64,000 nt of DNA from Cyanobacteriota bacterium (GTDB lineage: Bacteria > Acidobacteriota > Vicinamibacteria > Vicinamibacterales > UBA2999): contig JAIEMQ010000006.1 in NCBI GenBank assembly GCA_019752015.1, positions 320,842 through 384,841 of the forward strand, read 5' to 3'. The notes under the pieces were generated by a model. The model made no database searches, was not told the origin of the DNA, and worked only from the letters and a program-made list of their open reading frames with translations. A program made the translations under genes and the position numbers. Of the stretch, positions 43,175 to 52,205 are shown one piece after another. How positions within the stretch are numbered: the first letter of the stretch is position 1; every line of letters starts with the position of its first letter.

Positions 43175-44698
43175 GTGCTGTTCAACTCAGCGCTGTTCCT
43201 GCTGCTGTTCTTTCCGGTCGTCACGCTTCTCTATTACCTGGTGCCGCAACCGGCGCGCTGGCGCGTGCTGCTCGTCGCCAGCTGCTATTTCTACGCCGTC
43301 GGCATTCCCGCATACCTGCTCGTCCTCGCCGCCGTCATCGTCATCGACTTCACTGCGGGCATATTGATCGAGCAATCCACCGGGACGAAACGAAAAGCCA
43401 TCCTCGCTGCGAGCCTCGCGTCGAACCTGCTGCTGCTCGGGGTGTTCAAGTACGCGGACTTCCTCTCGGGGAACCTCACGGCTCTTGCGGCGCTGATTGG
43501 CTGGAATTACTCGCTGGCTACGCTCGGATGGCTGCTGCCGATCGGCCTCTCGTTTCACACCTTTCAGTCGATGGCCTACACCATCGAAGTCTACAGAGGC
43601 GCTCAACGAGCGGAGCGGCATTTCGGTTACTTCGCGCTCTACGTGCTGTTCTACCCGCAACTGGTGGCCGGACCGATCGAACGGCCGCAGCACTTGCTCC
43701 CGCAGCTGCATCGGCCGCCGCTGCTCTCCGCGCGCGGATTGCGCGGCGGCCTCGCCGGCCTGGCCGAGCCGTGCATCATGAGCGGGCTGCAGTTGATGCT
43801 GCTCGGTCTCTTCAAGAAGCTCGTCATCGCCGATCGCCTCGCGCTCGCGGTCGATCCGATTTACAGCGATCCGCATCTGTATCCCGGTGCCGCGCTGCTC
43901 ATCGCGACGGGGTTCTTCGCGATCCAGATCTACTGCGATTTCTCGGGCTACACGCACATTGCTCGCGGCGCCGCGATGACGATGGGCGTGGACCTGGCGC
44001 ATAACTTCAAGGCGACGTACGGCGCGCGCTCGATCGGCGACTTCTGGCGGCGCTGGCACATCTCGCTGTCGTCGTGGTTTCGCGATTACGTCTATGTGCC
44101 GCTCGGCGGCAATCGCGTCTCGGCGGCGAAATGGGCGCGCAACGTGCTGATCACCTTTTTCCTGAGCGGGCTGTGGCACGGCGCCAGCTGGACGTTCATT
44201 GCCTGGGGCGTGCTGCATGGCTGTTACCTGATTGCGGGCAGGGCCACGAGCGGCATCCGCGCGTCGATCGTGACCGCGTTGCGGCTGCAGACGATGCCAC
44301 GCCTTCATGGCGCAATGCAGTCGTTGATCGTGCTTGCGCTGGTAACGTTTGCCTGGATCTTCTTCCGCGCCGAATCACTGGCCGACGCGTGGTTCATCGT
44401 CACCAGCATTCCCGCCGCGGGCGCACAGGTGCTGGGTCTGCTGCGAGGCGCGCCGGAAGGCGTGATGGTGCGTCTTGGTCTTGCCGGGTTGCCGATTGCG
44501 AAGCACGAGTGGGCGCTGATGTTCGTGCTGGCGATTGGCGTGGTGGCATTCGATCAGCGACGGTGGCACGCGCCGTTCGTGTTCGAGCTGGCGCTGAGAC
44601 CGGCATGGGTCCGCGTGTCCGCCGCCTATGCATTGATCTTCAGCGTGTTGTTCCTTGGTGTGTATCGGACCGCCACGTTCATCTACTTCCAGTTTTGA
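43175..44698 (+). CDS. MBOAT-family O-acyltransferase (AlgI-like)
   Basis: A 507-residue polytopic protein beginning 'LFNSALFLLLFFPVVTLLYYLV', the usual AlgI/DltB-like start. The MBOAT core is complete: 'VAGPIERPQHLLPQL', 'YCDFSGYTHIARGAAMTMG', 'NFKATYGARSIGDFWRRWHISLSSWFRDYVYVPLGG' and the catalytic His in 'LSGLWHGASWTF'. These proteins move acyl groups across the membrane for polysaccharide acylation. The next gene encodes the expected SGNH partner and starts within this gene's stop (TGATG). GTG 43175 follows the methyltransferase by nine bases. Confidence 0.9.
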   Translation: MLFNSALFLLLFFPVVTLLYYLVPQPARWRVLLVASCYFYAVGIPAYLLVLAAVIVIDFTAGILIEQSTGTKRKAILAASLASNLLLLGVFKYADFLSGNLTALAALIGWNYSLATLGWLLPIGLSFHTFQSMAYTIEVYRGAQRAERHFGYFALYVLFYPQLVAGPIERPQHLLPQLHRPPLLSARGLRGGLAGLAEPCIMSGLQLMLLGLFKKLVIADRLALAVDPIYSDPHLYPGAALLIATGFFAIQIYCDFSGYTHIARGAAMTMGVDLAHNFKATYGARSIGDFWRRWHISLSSWFRDYVYVPLGGNRVSAAKWARNVLITFFLSGLWHGASWTFIAWGVLHGCYLIAGRATSGIRASIVTALRLQTMPRLHGAMQSLIVLALVTFAWIFFRAESLADAWFIVTSIPAAGAQVLGLLRGAPEGVMVRLGLAGLPIAKHEWALMFVLAIGVVAFDQRRWHAPFVFELALRPAWVRVSAAYALIFSVLFLGVYRTATFIYFQF

Positions 44699-45672
44699 TG
44701 AAGGTCCTCTTCCGCGTCCTGTTGTTCGTTGCGCCGATCGTTGCGGTGGCGTGGCTGGTTGAACGCACGGCGCGGCCGCTGTGGCCCGAAGCCGTTGGGC
44801 CGGGCATGGTCGAGCGCATCGATCGCAGTTTCGCCGACGCCTCAGCCGGTGGTTACGACGTGCTGGTCGTTGGCAACTCGCGGGTGTATCGAGGCGTCAA
44901 TCCCGATCTGCTCGGCGCGCGGGCCTACAACTTCGCCCAGGATGACGATGCGTTCAACCAGGTGTACTACAAGCTGAAGTATCTCGACGAGCGCGGTGTC
45001 CGGTTTCACACGATCGTGATGGGCGTCGACTACTTCGAATTCTCGTTCCTGTCCGACCGCCGCAACGTGGCGTACAGCAAGTACCTCGGCGATGAGTATC
45101 TGCGTGATTTCGCCTCTCCCGATGTGAGTCGTGCGGCGCACATCCTGAACACGGTGCTGCATCCAATCGACGAGCAGGCGTTCAACAACACGATGATCCG
45201 GCAATTCACGCGGCCGGCATCGCTGCTGCTCGAGCGGGCCGTGACCGTAATGCAGGCATCGCCGCCGCGGCCACCGATTCGCGCGGTGCTGAAGCCGAAC
45301 GGGCAATACATCCTCGATGCTGGCCCGCAGCGTGTCGATCCGATCCGCCGCGACGCCACGCGGTTGCCGATCCAGGAGCAGTACTTCAAGCGCATCCTGC
45401 AGTGGGCGGCGGAGCGGAAGGTCAGCGTCGTAATGGTGATGCCGCCGCTGCGGAAAATGGAACTGGATGCGTATCCGCCGGGCATCGTCGACGCATTCGA
45501 TGATTGGCTCGAGCGCGCCGCGGCCGATCATGGCGCTGCATACGTGAACTTCGCTCGCGATCCCGGCTTCACCGACCAGGATTTCGCGGACGTGACGCAC
45601 CTCACCGAAGCGGCCGCCGATCGGTGGTCGCGAATGCTGGGCGACACCCTTCGATCGCGCACCACGCGGTAA
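44698..45672 (+). CDS. SGNH-type partner of the MBOAT protein (AlgJ/AlgX-like role)
   Basis: A 324-residue protein with an N-terminal signal anchor (VLFRVLLFVAPIVAVAWLVERT). The SGNH-like blocks are 'VLVVGNSRVYRGVNPDLL' (Ser), 'AYNFAQDDDAFNQ', 'MGVDYFEF' and 'FADVTHLTEAAADRWSRML' (D-x-x-H). It is translationally coupled to the MBOAT gene (overlap TGATG). By analogy with AlgI/AlgJ-type pairs, it should accept acyl groups from the membrane protein and place them on the exported glycan. The track start at 44074 is inside the MBOAT gene. Confidence 0.78.
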   Translation: MKVLFRVLLFVAPIVAVAWLVERTARPLWPEAVGPGMVERIDRSFADASAGGYDVLVVGNSRVYRGVNPDLLGARAYNFAQDDDAFNQVYYKLKYLDERGVRFHTIVMGVDYFEFSFLSDRRNVAYSKYLGDEYLRDFASPDVSRAAHILNTVLHPIDEQAFNNTMIRQFTRPASLLLERAVTVMQASPPRPPIRAVLKPNGQYILDAGPQRVDPIRRDATRLPIQEQYFKRILQWAAERKVSVVMVMPPLRKMELDAYPPGIVDAFDDWLERAAADHGAAYVNFARDPGFTDQDFADVTHLTEAAADRWSRMLGDTLRSRTTR

Positions 45673-45687
45673 CGGTTCTGCACACTC

Positions 45688-45709
45688 CTGCCAGGATTCT
45701 TGGGGGCAG
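45688..45709. terminator. Inverted repeat after the MBOAT/SGNH pair, possible terminator
   Basis: CTGCCAGGATTCTTGGGGGCAG can fold as a hairpin (CTGCC/GGCAG outside, CCAGGA/TTCTTGG inside). It lies 16 bases after the SGNH stop and before the promoter of the next gene. There is no U-run, so intrinsic termination is uncertain. Confidence 0.3.
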
Positions 45710-45746
45710 TCCCTGAGGTCCATGCTCCGGCTCGACAGTAGATTGG

Positions 45747-45752
45747 TAAATT
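45747..45752 (+). promoter_or_regulatory. Extended -10 box
   Basis: TGGTAAATT fits an extended -10 (TGn-TAAATT), ten bases before the GTG at 45763, in the 90-bp gap after the MBOAT/SGNH pair. No Shine-Dalgarno sequence is evident. Confidence 0.4.
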
Positions 45753-45762
45753 ACCGATCCCT

Positions 45763-46785
45763 GTGCCGCGCCGGGCGCACGTCGTCAGTCTCTCCTCCGC
45801 ACTCGCATTCCAGGCGGTCGCGACCGTCATGCTGTTCGTGTGGCTGTACGGCTGGCAGACGATCGATCTCGTTGAATGGCGATCGCTGACGGCGGCGCCG
45901 TTCAGCGTCACGCTCGAACCCTCGCAACAGTTTCTGTACGGCTCGCCCTTCGCCCATCTGCTTGGCGCCTATTACCAGCGGCAGGGCATTGGCGTTGTCG
46001 AATCCTTCGTAATCGTTCACGCCGCGGGGTTGATCCTGCTCGCGTATGCGGCCGCGCGCGTGCTGATCAGCCGCTGCGGCGTCGATCAACTTGCCGCCGG
46101 CGTGCTCGTGATCGCGGCGTCGCCGTTGTTGCTGACGATCTTGAGCTGGATCGGCAAGACCGACGACTTCCTGCTCGCGTTCTATCTGCTCCTGCTCGTG
46201 GCGCGATCGCCGCTGACCCGGGCGATCCTCTGCGCCTTGATGGTGCTGTGCCATCGCGAGCTCGCCGTGACGATGTTGATCGCGCACGCGCTGGTGCGCG
46301 CGGAAGGTGTGGCGCTGGCGGGTGGCGCTGCCGCCGGGCTCGCGATCTCCTTTCTCTATACCAACGTGCTGCTCGATGCCGCGCCGGCCACGCGGCTCGA
46401 TTACCTGCTGGAACATGCGCGGGTGGTCCTGTCCGGCGCGGTCCGGCACCCGCTCGTTCACTTTGCGGCGGCGCTCGGGCCGTTCTGGATCTTCGTATTG
46501 CGTCCGTCGGCATTGACGATCAGGCGGACCGCCGTGCTCGGCATGGCGGCGGTGGTCGCAGCCATGACGCTCGATTTCACGCGCATCTTCGTGCTCGCAT
46601 CGGCGCCGCTCGTGATCCAGTTGACCGAAGAGATCGTTGCCGAGATTCGTGACCATGGCGGGATCGTGTTGCTCGGCAGCCGGCTGCCCGTGAGCGTGCT
46701 CGGCATCCTCGCGTTCGCGCAGCTGCACCTGGCCGGCGATCGACTCAGCTGGATTCGCGGCTTCTCCTGGACGATCACACAATGA
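45763..46785 (+). CDS. Polytopic membrane protein of unknown function
   Basis: A 340-residue integral membrane protein with about eight hydrophobic segments (for example 'SALAFQAVATVMLFVWLYGW', 'AGLILLAYAAARVLI', 'LAAGVLVIAASPLLLTIL', 'VALAGGAAAGLAISFLY', 'TAVLGMAAVVAAMTL'). The loops 'GKTDDFLLAFYLLLLVARSP' and 'LCHRELAVTMLIAHAL' recall GT-C type transferases or DUF6311-like proteins, but no family was recognised with confidence. GTG 45763 is the track start. The stop overlaps the next gene as ATGA. It lies among glycan genes, so a role in glycan assembly is likely but unproven. Confidence 0.65.
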   Translation: MPRRAHVVSLSSALAFQAVATVMLFVWLYGWQTIDLVEWRSLTAAPFSVTLEPSQQFLYGSPFAHLLGAYYQRQGIGVVESFVIVHAAGLILLAYAAARVLISRCGVDQLAAGVLVIAASPLLLTILSWIGKTDDFLLAFYLLLLVARSPLTRAILCALMVLCHRELAVTMLIAHALVRAEGVALAGGAAAGLAISFLYTNVLLDAAPATRLDYLLEHARVVLSGAVRHPLVHFAAALGPFWIFVLRPSALTIRRTAVLGMAAVVAAMTLDFTRIFVLASAPLVIQLTEEIVAEIRDHGGIVLLGSRLPVSVLGILAFAQLHLAGDRLSWIRGFSWTITQ

Positions 46786-47270
46786 GGCGCCTGATCCTGC
46801 GGGCGCAGATCTGGGTCGCCGATCACGTTGCGGCAATGGTGTGGATCCTGCTCGTGCTCTGGGCGCCGCCGATCGTCTTCACCGTGCTCGTCGATCTGAA
46901 GCTCGCCAACGCCGCGGGCTCGGGCTATCTGTCGCTGCGCGACCCTGGCCTGCTGTTGTCGATCATGCAGATCCTGTTGATGGCGGCGGCCCTGCCGATG
47001 ATGCGGCCGCATCCCGGACGAGCGCGGCCGTTGTTGCTCGCGGCGCTCGCGGTGTGGTTCGCGCACAGCGCGTGGACGCTTCAGATCCGGTTGCGATTGA
47101 TCGGCCGCGCCGATCTGGTTTCATCCGAAACACTGGTCACGTTCGCCGCGCTGGCCGCGGCAACGGGCGTGGTGCTTGCCGTTCGCGATCGGCGGCAGCA
47201 GCTGGAAACGCCTACAGCGATCGCGACCACAGCTCCGCCACCCGCCGTCCAACAGCCAGGCACGACGTAA
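46782..47270 (+). CDS. Small membrane protein of unknown function
   Basis: A 162-residue protein with four hydrophobic segments ('MVWILLVLWAPPIVFTVLV', 'LLLSIMQILLMAAALPMM', 'LLLAALAVWFAHSAWTL', 'LVTFAALAAATGVVLAV') and a Thr/Pro-rich tail. It is coupled to the upstream membrane protein (ATGA). Its last 59 bp overlap the 3' end of the convergent LhgO-type gene, an unusually deep coding overlap. No family was recognised. Confidence 0.55.
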   Translation: MRRLILRAQIWVADHVAAMVWILLVLWAPPIVFTVLVDLKLANAAGSGYLSLRDPGLLLSIMQILLMAAALPMMRPHPGRARPLLLAALAVWFAHSAWTLQIRLRLIGRADLVSSETLVTFAALAAATGVVLAVRDRRQQLETPTAIATTAPPPAVQQPGTT

Positions 47271-48306
47271 GGCCGGGCGAGTCGATCCCCGCCGCCTGGA
47301 GCACGCGCGGATTCACCGTATCGCGCTGAATCAGGAAATCCGCGAACTTCTGATCGGGGCCGTGCAGCTTCGCGCGGATGCCGCTGCCGCCGGGTTGCAG
47401 ATCCGACAACGTCACCCACGGCAGCAGATGTTGTGCCGGCTCAACGAACGCTTCGAGCGGGATGCGGCCGCCCTCGTAGTCGTCCTTCGATTCCTGGTAA
47501 TGGATCGTCGGTCCCAGCGTTACCGATCCCCACGTGGTTTTGGCGAGATGGACGCCGAGCCCGGCACCCGATGCGTGCGGCAGGGGATAGACCAGGCCGT
47601 TCACCATCGATCGACGGGATGGTTTCAGCTCCGCGTATTCGCCGCGGCACGGGTAGATGTGAAACGGCATGCCGCCCAGCATTTCCGAAATCCTGTCGGC
47701 GTAAACACCGGCGGCATTGACAACGGTAGCGGCGACGAAGGTTTCGTGCGGCGTGGCCAGCTCGATGCCCTCTTCTGTCGCGTTCGCGCCGGTGAGCGGG
47801 CTGCCGACGACCAGCGCGACGTCGCGATCGCGGCAGAGATGTTCGAGCGCCTTGACGAGCGCTTCCGCTTCGAGGATGCCGCTGTCCGGCGACCACAGCG
47901 CCGCCACCGCGCGCACGTTCGGTTCCTTCGACTTGATGAAGTCCGCGTCGACGAGCTCGACCGGCACGCCGTTCTCGTGCGATTTCTTGCGCAATTGTTC
48001 GAGCGCCGGGACTTCGTGATCGTCGGCGGCGATCACCAGCTTGCCGCATCGCGTATGCGGCACACGATGCTTCGGACAAAACTCGTAGAGCAGGTCGCGG
48101 CCCTCGACGCAGAGCCGCGCCTTCAGCGAGCCGGTGGGGTAGTAGAGGCCGGCGTGTATCACGCCGGAGTTGTGCGTGCTGGTGTGGCGGCCGGGCTTCG
48201 GTTCACGCTCGAGCAGGCAGACCGACGCGCCTGCCTCGGAGAGCGCGAGGGCCGACGCCAGCCCCGTAACGCCGCCTCCGATCACTGCCACATCGACGTG
48301 GACCAT
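47212..48306 (-). CDS. lhgO: L-2-hydroxyglutarate oxidase/dehydrogenase family FAD enzyme
   Basis: A 364-residue DAO-fold flavoprotein: dinucleotide motif 'DVAVIGGGVTGLASALALSEAG' at residues 4-25, 'LEREPKPGRHTSTHNSGVIHAGLYYPTGSLKA', 'CGKLVIAADDHEVPALEQL', 'NAAGVYADRI', 'YPCRGEYAEL', 'LGVHLAKT', and 'GGSGIRAKL'. These are LhgO/YgaF landmarks. The enzyme oxidises L-2-hydroxyglutarate to 2-oxoglutarate and passes electrons to the membrane quinone pool. It is metabolically unrelated to the surrounding glycan genes. ATG 48306 is ten bases from a minus-strand -10 box. Confidence 0.85.
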   Translation of the reverse strand: MVHVDVAVIGGGVTGLASALALSEAGASVCLLEREPKPGRHTSTHNSGVIHAGLYYPTGSLKARLCVEGRDLLYEFCPKHRVPHTRCGKLVIAADDHEVPALEQLRKKSHENGVPVELVDADFIKSKEPNVRAVAALWSPDSGILEAEALVKALEHLCRDRDVALVVGSPLTGANATEEGIELATPHETFVAATVVNAAGVYADRISEMLGGMPFHIYPCRGEYAELKPSRRSMVNGLVYPLPHASGAGLGVHLAKTTWGSVTLGPTIHYQESKDDYEGGRIPLEAFVEPAQHLLPWVTLSDLQPGGSGIRAKLHGPDQKFADFLIQRDTVNPRVLQAAGIDSPGLTSCLAVGRRVAELWSRSL

Positions 48307-48316
48307 CAGTCAGTCC

Positions 48317-48324
48317 ACTATACT
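48317..48324. promoter_or_regulatory. Bidirectional -10 element
   Basis: ACTATACT gives TATACT forward (11 bases before GTG 48336) and TATAGT in reverse (10 bases before ATG 48306). The divergent gap is 29 bp in all, leaving room for only very short leaders. Confidence 0.55.
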
Positions 48325-48335
48325 TCGGCCTAATC

Positions 48336-49613
48336 GTGACGTCGCGGCTGCCCAGACCGATCGTGATGCTGCTGGCGGCGATCGTGATCGCCCGCGTCGC
48401 GATCGTCACCTGGCAGGCGGTCGAGCGAACGCGCGGCGACTTCTACGCGTCCATGCCCGGCGCCTACGTCGAGACGTTCAATCCGGCGCTCTGGAACAGC
48501 CCCGACATGACCGATGCGTGGGGCTATCACCGCGCCACCTACTTTCACGGCCCGACGCAGTACCTGACGCTGTATCCGCTGGCGCTGCTCGACACCTTTA
48601 CAGCGATCGCCAGGGTGTTGCTGCCGCTCTATGCGGCTCTGCTGGCGCTCGCGTTCTGGTTGATGTGGAAGATCGCGACACGCCTCGGCGCCGCGAACGA
48701 TCTGTTCGTGCCGCTGCTCGCGTCCACGTTCCTGTTTCTGCCCTTGTTGCAGGCCTACCTGCAACGTGAATTCGAAGTCGTCATGCTCGCGGCGCTGGCG
48801 GCGTCACTGTTTTTCCTGGTGAACGATCGCCGATCGCCGTCGGCGGCATTGATGGCCTACGTGGCCTGGTTCAAATACATTCCCGTCATGTTCGCCGGCT
48901 ACCTGGTGCTGCGCCGCTGGTGGCGCGGGCTGGCGGTGTTCGTGCTGGTATCGGCCGCGATCGTGATCGCGTCGGAATGGCTGTTCGGCCTGTCGCTGTT
49001 CTTCAACAACAACGTGCCGGCGCACGCCGCGAACGCCATGACCGTCTGGGGCTACGATTTTCGGCTCGACGCCACCGGCCACCTGTATGGCACCGGCTTT
49101 TGCGAAGGCTGGGTCGACACGCAGTCGTCGCTCGCCAATATCCGACATGGGTTGTGCACCATGGGATCGCGGAACGCCATCGCGCATCCGCCGCTGATCT
49201 ACATCACGCTGTGCGGGCTGATCGCGGGCGCCTACCTGTTCACCCATGCCCGGCTCGAGCGGGGCGGCGGGGCTGTCGATGAACCGCGCCGTCGCGCCAT
49301 CGAGTTTTCGATCGTCACCACGGTTTGCACGGTCTTCTTCTTCGGCCATTACTACTACCTGATTGCACTGACCATCCCGTTGAACATCCTCCTGGTCCTC
49401 TACGTGATCGATCGGCGGCCGAGGGCGCTGGCGCTCTGGGCGATCGCGTATGTCCTGCTCGGCGCCTTCGTCGTGCCGATCAGCCTGCTCAACCGCGCCA
49501 CCGGCTACGATGTGTGGGCGATGTTCACCCGTCATTCGATCTTCTGGTACGGTGAAGTGTTGCTGATGCAGCTGCTGCTCACTGAATACCGGCGCGTGGC
49601 GGTCCGTGCCTGA
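48336..49613 (+). CDS. GT87-like (DUF2029) membrane glycosyltransferase
   Basis: A 425-residue polytopic protein. The first luminal loop 'RGDFYASMPGAYVETFNPALWNSPD' with an acidic start, and 'YHRATYFHGPTQYLTLYPL', follow the GT87/PimE-like plan. About ten helices include 'LLPLYAALLALAFWLMWKI' and 'TTVCTVFFFGHYYYLIAL'. The segment 'LMAYVAWFKYIPVMFAGYLVLR' corresponds to the conserved K-x-x-P...P region of DUF2029 proteins. These enzymes use polyprenyl-phosphate sugars on the outer face of the membrane. The GTG start has a close -10 box and the stop region overlaps the next gene by 8 bp. Confidence 0.7.
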   Translation: MTSRLPRPIVMLLAAIVIARVAIVTWQAVERTRGDFYASMPGAYVETFNPALWNSPDMTDAWGYHRATYFHGPTQYLTLYPLALLDTFTAIARVLLPLYAALLALAFWLMWKIATRLGAANDLFVPLLASTFLFLPLLQAYLQREFEVVMLAALAASLFFLVNDRRSPSAALMAYVAWFKYIPVMFAGYLVLRRWWRGLAVFVLVSAAIVIASEWLFGLSLFFNNNVPAHAANAMTVWGYDFRLDATGHLYGTGFCEGWVDTQSSLANIRHGLCTMGSRNAIAHPPLIYITLCGLIAGAYLFTHARLERGGGAVDEPRRRAIEFSIVTTVCTVFFFGHYYYLIALTIPLNILLVLYVIDRRPRALALWAIAYVLLGAFVVPISLLNRATGYDVWAMFTRHSIFWYGEVLLMQLLLTEYRRVAVRA

Positions 49614-51078
49614 ATTCATTGCCACGCTGTTCCTTCCGGATCTCGAGGCGGCCCGCCCCCGCCTGACCGTGTTCTACCTCGCGGCGCTCTTCACCGCGGG
49701 GCTGGTCGCGTGGGGATATTTCTTCGCGTGGGGAGCGGCGCCGCTCGACTTCCACGACTGGTGGGACATCAACGTGCCGCGGCTGCTGTTCCTGCAGCAC
49801 GCGCTGCTGAGCGGGCAATGGCCGCTGCACATGGCGGATCCGGCGTCGCTGCACGGCGTCACCGATCGCTTTCTTTCGCTGCCCGATGTGATCACGACAC
49901 CGCAGACGCTGCTGCTGCTCGTGATGCCGGTATCAACGTTCGTCGTGGTCGACGTGCTGCTGTCGTATAGCGCCGGATTCGTGGGCTTGCTGCTGCTGCG
50001 GCGGCACTTCGGCTGGTCGTTGTTCACGCTCACCGGCGTGTTCCTGCTGGTGCTCTTCAACGGACACATCCTGTCGCACTACAGCGTCGGTCACTTCACG
50101 TGGGGCTCGTACTTCCTGTTTCCGTTCGTCGCGCTGCTGATCTGCCGCTTCCTCGACGGCCACGCCACCTGGCGATCGGTCGCCGCTTTCGCGGCATTGA
50201 TCTTTTACATGGTCCTGGCCGGAGGGCAGCATCACGTCACGTGGATCTTCCTGCTGCTCGCGTTGATGATCCCGTTCTGCTGGAAGCGCGCATGGTGGCC
50301 GATCGCCGTGATCATCGCGGGCGGTTTCCTCAGCGCGGTGCGCCTGTTGCCGCCGGCGCTCGAAATCGCGTCGTTCAGGACGCACGGCCTCGTGTCGGAT
50401 GTGATCGGCTATCCATCGATCACGCATCTGCTCGAATCGCTGGTTATCCTGCGCCGCGAAACTCCGGCGGCGTTCAGCGACGCGATCCCCGGCAACCTCT
50501 CGTTCTTCGATCGCTCCTTCTATGAGTTCAGCGCCTACGTTGGTGCCGCCGGGCTCGCCGTGATCGTCGTCGGGCTCTATCGCTGGTGGCGCGCCGCCGT
50601 GCCGATCTATCGCGAGCTGATCGTGCCCGTTCTCGCGATGACGATGTTCTCGATCGGCAGCGTGTATCGAATCGTGCGGTTGACGCAGGTGCCGCTGGTT
50701 GAATCCGAGCGCTACACCGCGCGCATGTTCAGCCTGCCGTTGACGCTGATGATCATCATCGGCGCAGTGGAGATCGACGGTTACCTCAAGCGCGCATCGA
50801 TCACGGTGTGGCAGCGGGTGCTGGCGCTCGCGGCGCTGGTGGCCGTTGCCGTGGACATCAGCGCGGGCCTGCGGTTGTGGCGCGTCGTGATCTCGTCGGC
50901 GATGTTCGGTCATGGCCGCATCGACCCGGCCACGGCCGCGATCGGCAATCACGCCGACCCGCTCTACACCATCACGGTGCTTGCGGGCCTTGCGTCGACC
51001 GTGATCACCGCCGCCGTGCTGGCCGTGTTGGTGTCCCGTGAGCGGGTTGCGGAAGCACCGCCCGGGCATGTACCATAG
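49606..51078 (+). CDS. Large polytopic membrane protein, possible GT-C transferase
   Basis: A 490-residue protein with about ten hydrophobic segments. The first loop 'WGAAPLDFHDWWDINVPRLLFLQHALLSGQWPLHM' has the acidic/aromatic content of GT-C enzymes, followed by 'HYSVGHFTWGSYFLFPFVALLICRFL' and 'MVLAGGQHHVTWIFLLLAL', which recall YfhO-like membrane proteins. Near the C-terminus is 'VESERYTARMFSLPLTLMIII'. GTG 49606 overlaps the upstream gene. The function is inferred only from topology and company: transfer or export of a polysaccharide building block. Confidence 0.62.
   Translation: MPEFIATLFLPDLEAARPRLTVFYLAALFTAGLVAWGYFFAWGAAPLDFHDWWDINVPRLLFLQHALLSGQWPLHMADPASLHGVTDRFLSLPDVITTPQTLLLLVMPVSTFVVVDVLLSYSAGFVGLLLLRRHFGWSLFTLTGVFLLVLFNGHILSHYSVGHFTWGSYFLFPFVALLICRFLDGHATWRSVAAFAALIFYMVLAGGQHHVTWIFLLLALMIPFCWKRAWWPIAVIIAGGFLSAVRLLPPALEIASFRTHGLVSDVIGYPSITHLLESLVILRRETPAAFSDAIPGNLSFFDRSFYEFSAYVGAAGLAVIVVGLYRWWRAAVPIYRELIVPVLAMTMFSIGSVYRIVRLTQVPLVESERYTARMFSLPLTLMIIIGAVEIDGYLKRASITVWQRVLALAALVAVAVDISAGLRLWRVVISSAMFGHGRIDPATAAIGNHADPLYTITVLAGLASTVITAAVLAVLVSRERVAEAPPGHVP
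51071..51076 (+). promoter_or_regulatory. Possible -10 box at the end of the upstream gene
   Basis: TACCAT ends nine bases before the GTG at 51086, the same spacing as other leaderless-type starts in this window. It overlaps the last codons of the upstream gene, so it may be coincidental. Confidence 0.3.
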
Positions 51079-51085
51079 ACGTTTT

Positions 51086-52198
51086 GTGACAGTTCCTTTG
51101 CTCGATCTCAACGCACAGTACGTCCCGTTGCGTCAGGCATTGCTCGATGCCGTGACGCGCGTCTGCGACAGCCAGCGGTTTATCGGCGGCCCCGAAGTCG
51201 AAGGGCTCGAGCGCGAGCTCTGCGAGACGCTGTCGTATCCGCACGCCATCGGCCTGTCGTCGGGTACGGACGCCGTCCTGGCGGCGCTGATGGCGCTCGA
51301 CATCGGACCGGGCGACGAAGTCATCACGCCGACCTATTCGTTTTTCGCGACCGCCGGCTGCGTGGTGCGCGTCGGCGCCAAGCCGGTGCTCGTCGATAGC
51401 GAGCCGGGCACGTTCAACATCGATACGAAGGCGGCGATCGCCGCGATCACGCCGCGTACCAGGGCGATCATTCCGGTGCACCTCTTCGGACAATCGGCGG
51501 AGATGGCGCCGATCATGGACGCGGCGAACCAGCGCGGCATCCACGTGATCGAGGACGCGGCACAGGCTATCGGCTGCACGTATCACGGCCGGCAGGTCGG
51601 CACCATCGGCGCGGTTGGCTGCTTTTCTTTTTTTCCTAGCAAGAATCTCGGCGCCTTCGGCGACGCCGGTTTCGTCACGGCCACCGATGCGGCGATCGCA
51701 AAGAAGCTGCGGCTGATTCGCACGCACGGCATGGAGCCGAAGTATTACCACCACATTGTCGGCGCCAACTTCCGCATCGACGCGATTCAGGCGGCGGTGC
51801 TGCGCGTCAAGCTGCCGAAGCTGGCCGGCTGGACGGAAGGACGGCAGCGCAATGCGAAGCGCTATCGCAAGCTGTTCGCGGACGCGGCGCTGAGCGAAGT
51901 CGTGTTGCCGGTCGAAGCGCCGGAGCGCACGCACATCTACAACCAGTTCGTGATTCGCGTCCCGAAGCGGGACCAGCTCAAAGCGCACCTCGATGCGAAT
52001 CGCATCGGCACCGAAGTGTATTACCCGGTGCCGTTTCACCTGCAGGAATGCTTCAAGGATCTCGGCTACCAGAAGGGCTCGTTCCCTGAAGCCGAGGCCG
52101 CCGCCAACGACTCACTTGCGCTGCCAATTTATCCGGAGCTGACCGAGGCGCAACAAGCCGCGGTCGTCGGCGCAATCAGAACTTTTTATCGCGGATAA
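51086..52198 (+). CDS. DegT/DnrJ/EryC1-family sugar aminotransferase
   Basis: A 370-residue PLP enzyme of the WbpE/FdtB-like branch: 'VPLLDLNAQYVPLRQALLDAV', 'FIGGPEVEGLERELCE', 'LSSGTDAVLAALMALDIGPGDEVITPTYSFFATAG', 'IPVHLFGQSAEM', 'VIEDAAQAIGC' and the PLP lysine in 'FSFFPSKNLGAFGDAGF'. GTG 51086 starts the conserved N-terminus; the track start at 51038 is in the upstream gene. With the following dehydrogenase it forms the pair seen in routes to 3-amino-uronic acids (WbpA/WbpE), which is an inference. Confidence 0.88.
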   Translation: MTVPLLDLNAQYVPLRQALLDAVTRVCDSQRFIGGPEVEGLERELCETLSYPHAIGLSSGTDAVLAALMALDIGPGDEVITPTYSFFATAGCVVRVGAKPVLVDSEPGTFNIDTKAAIAAITPRTRAIIPVHLFGQSAEMAPIMDAANQRGIHVIEDAAQAIGCTYHGRQVGTIGAVGCFSFFPSKNLGAFGDAGFVTATDAAIAKKLRLIRTHGMEPKYYHHIVGANFRIDAIQAAVLRVKLPKLAGWTEGRQRNAKRYRKLFADAALSEVVLPVEAPERTHIYNQFVIRVPKRDQLKAHLDANRIGTEVYYPVPFHLQECFKDLGYQKGSFPEAEAAANDSLALPIYPELTEAQQAAVVGAIRTFYRG

Positions 52199-52205
52199 CA
52201 GACGA

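Noticed and set aside
51071-51076. Strong promoter for the aminotransferase gene
   Set aside because: TACCAT is a weak match and lies within the coding end of the upstream gene; kept only as a low-confidence site.
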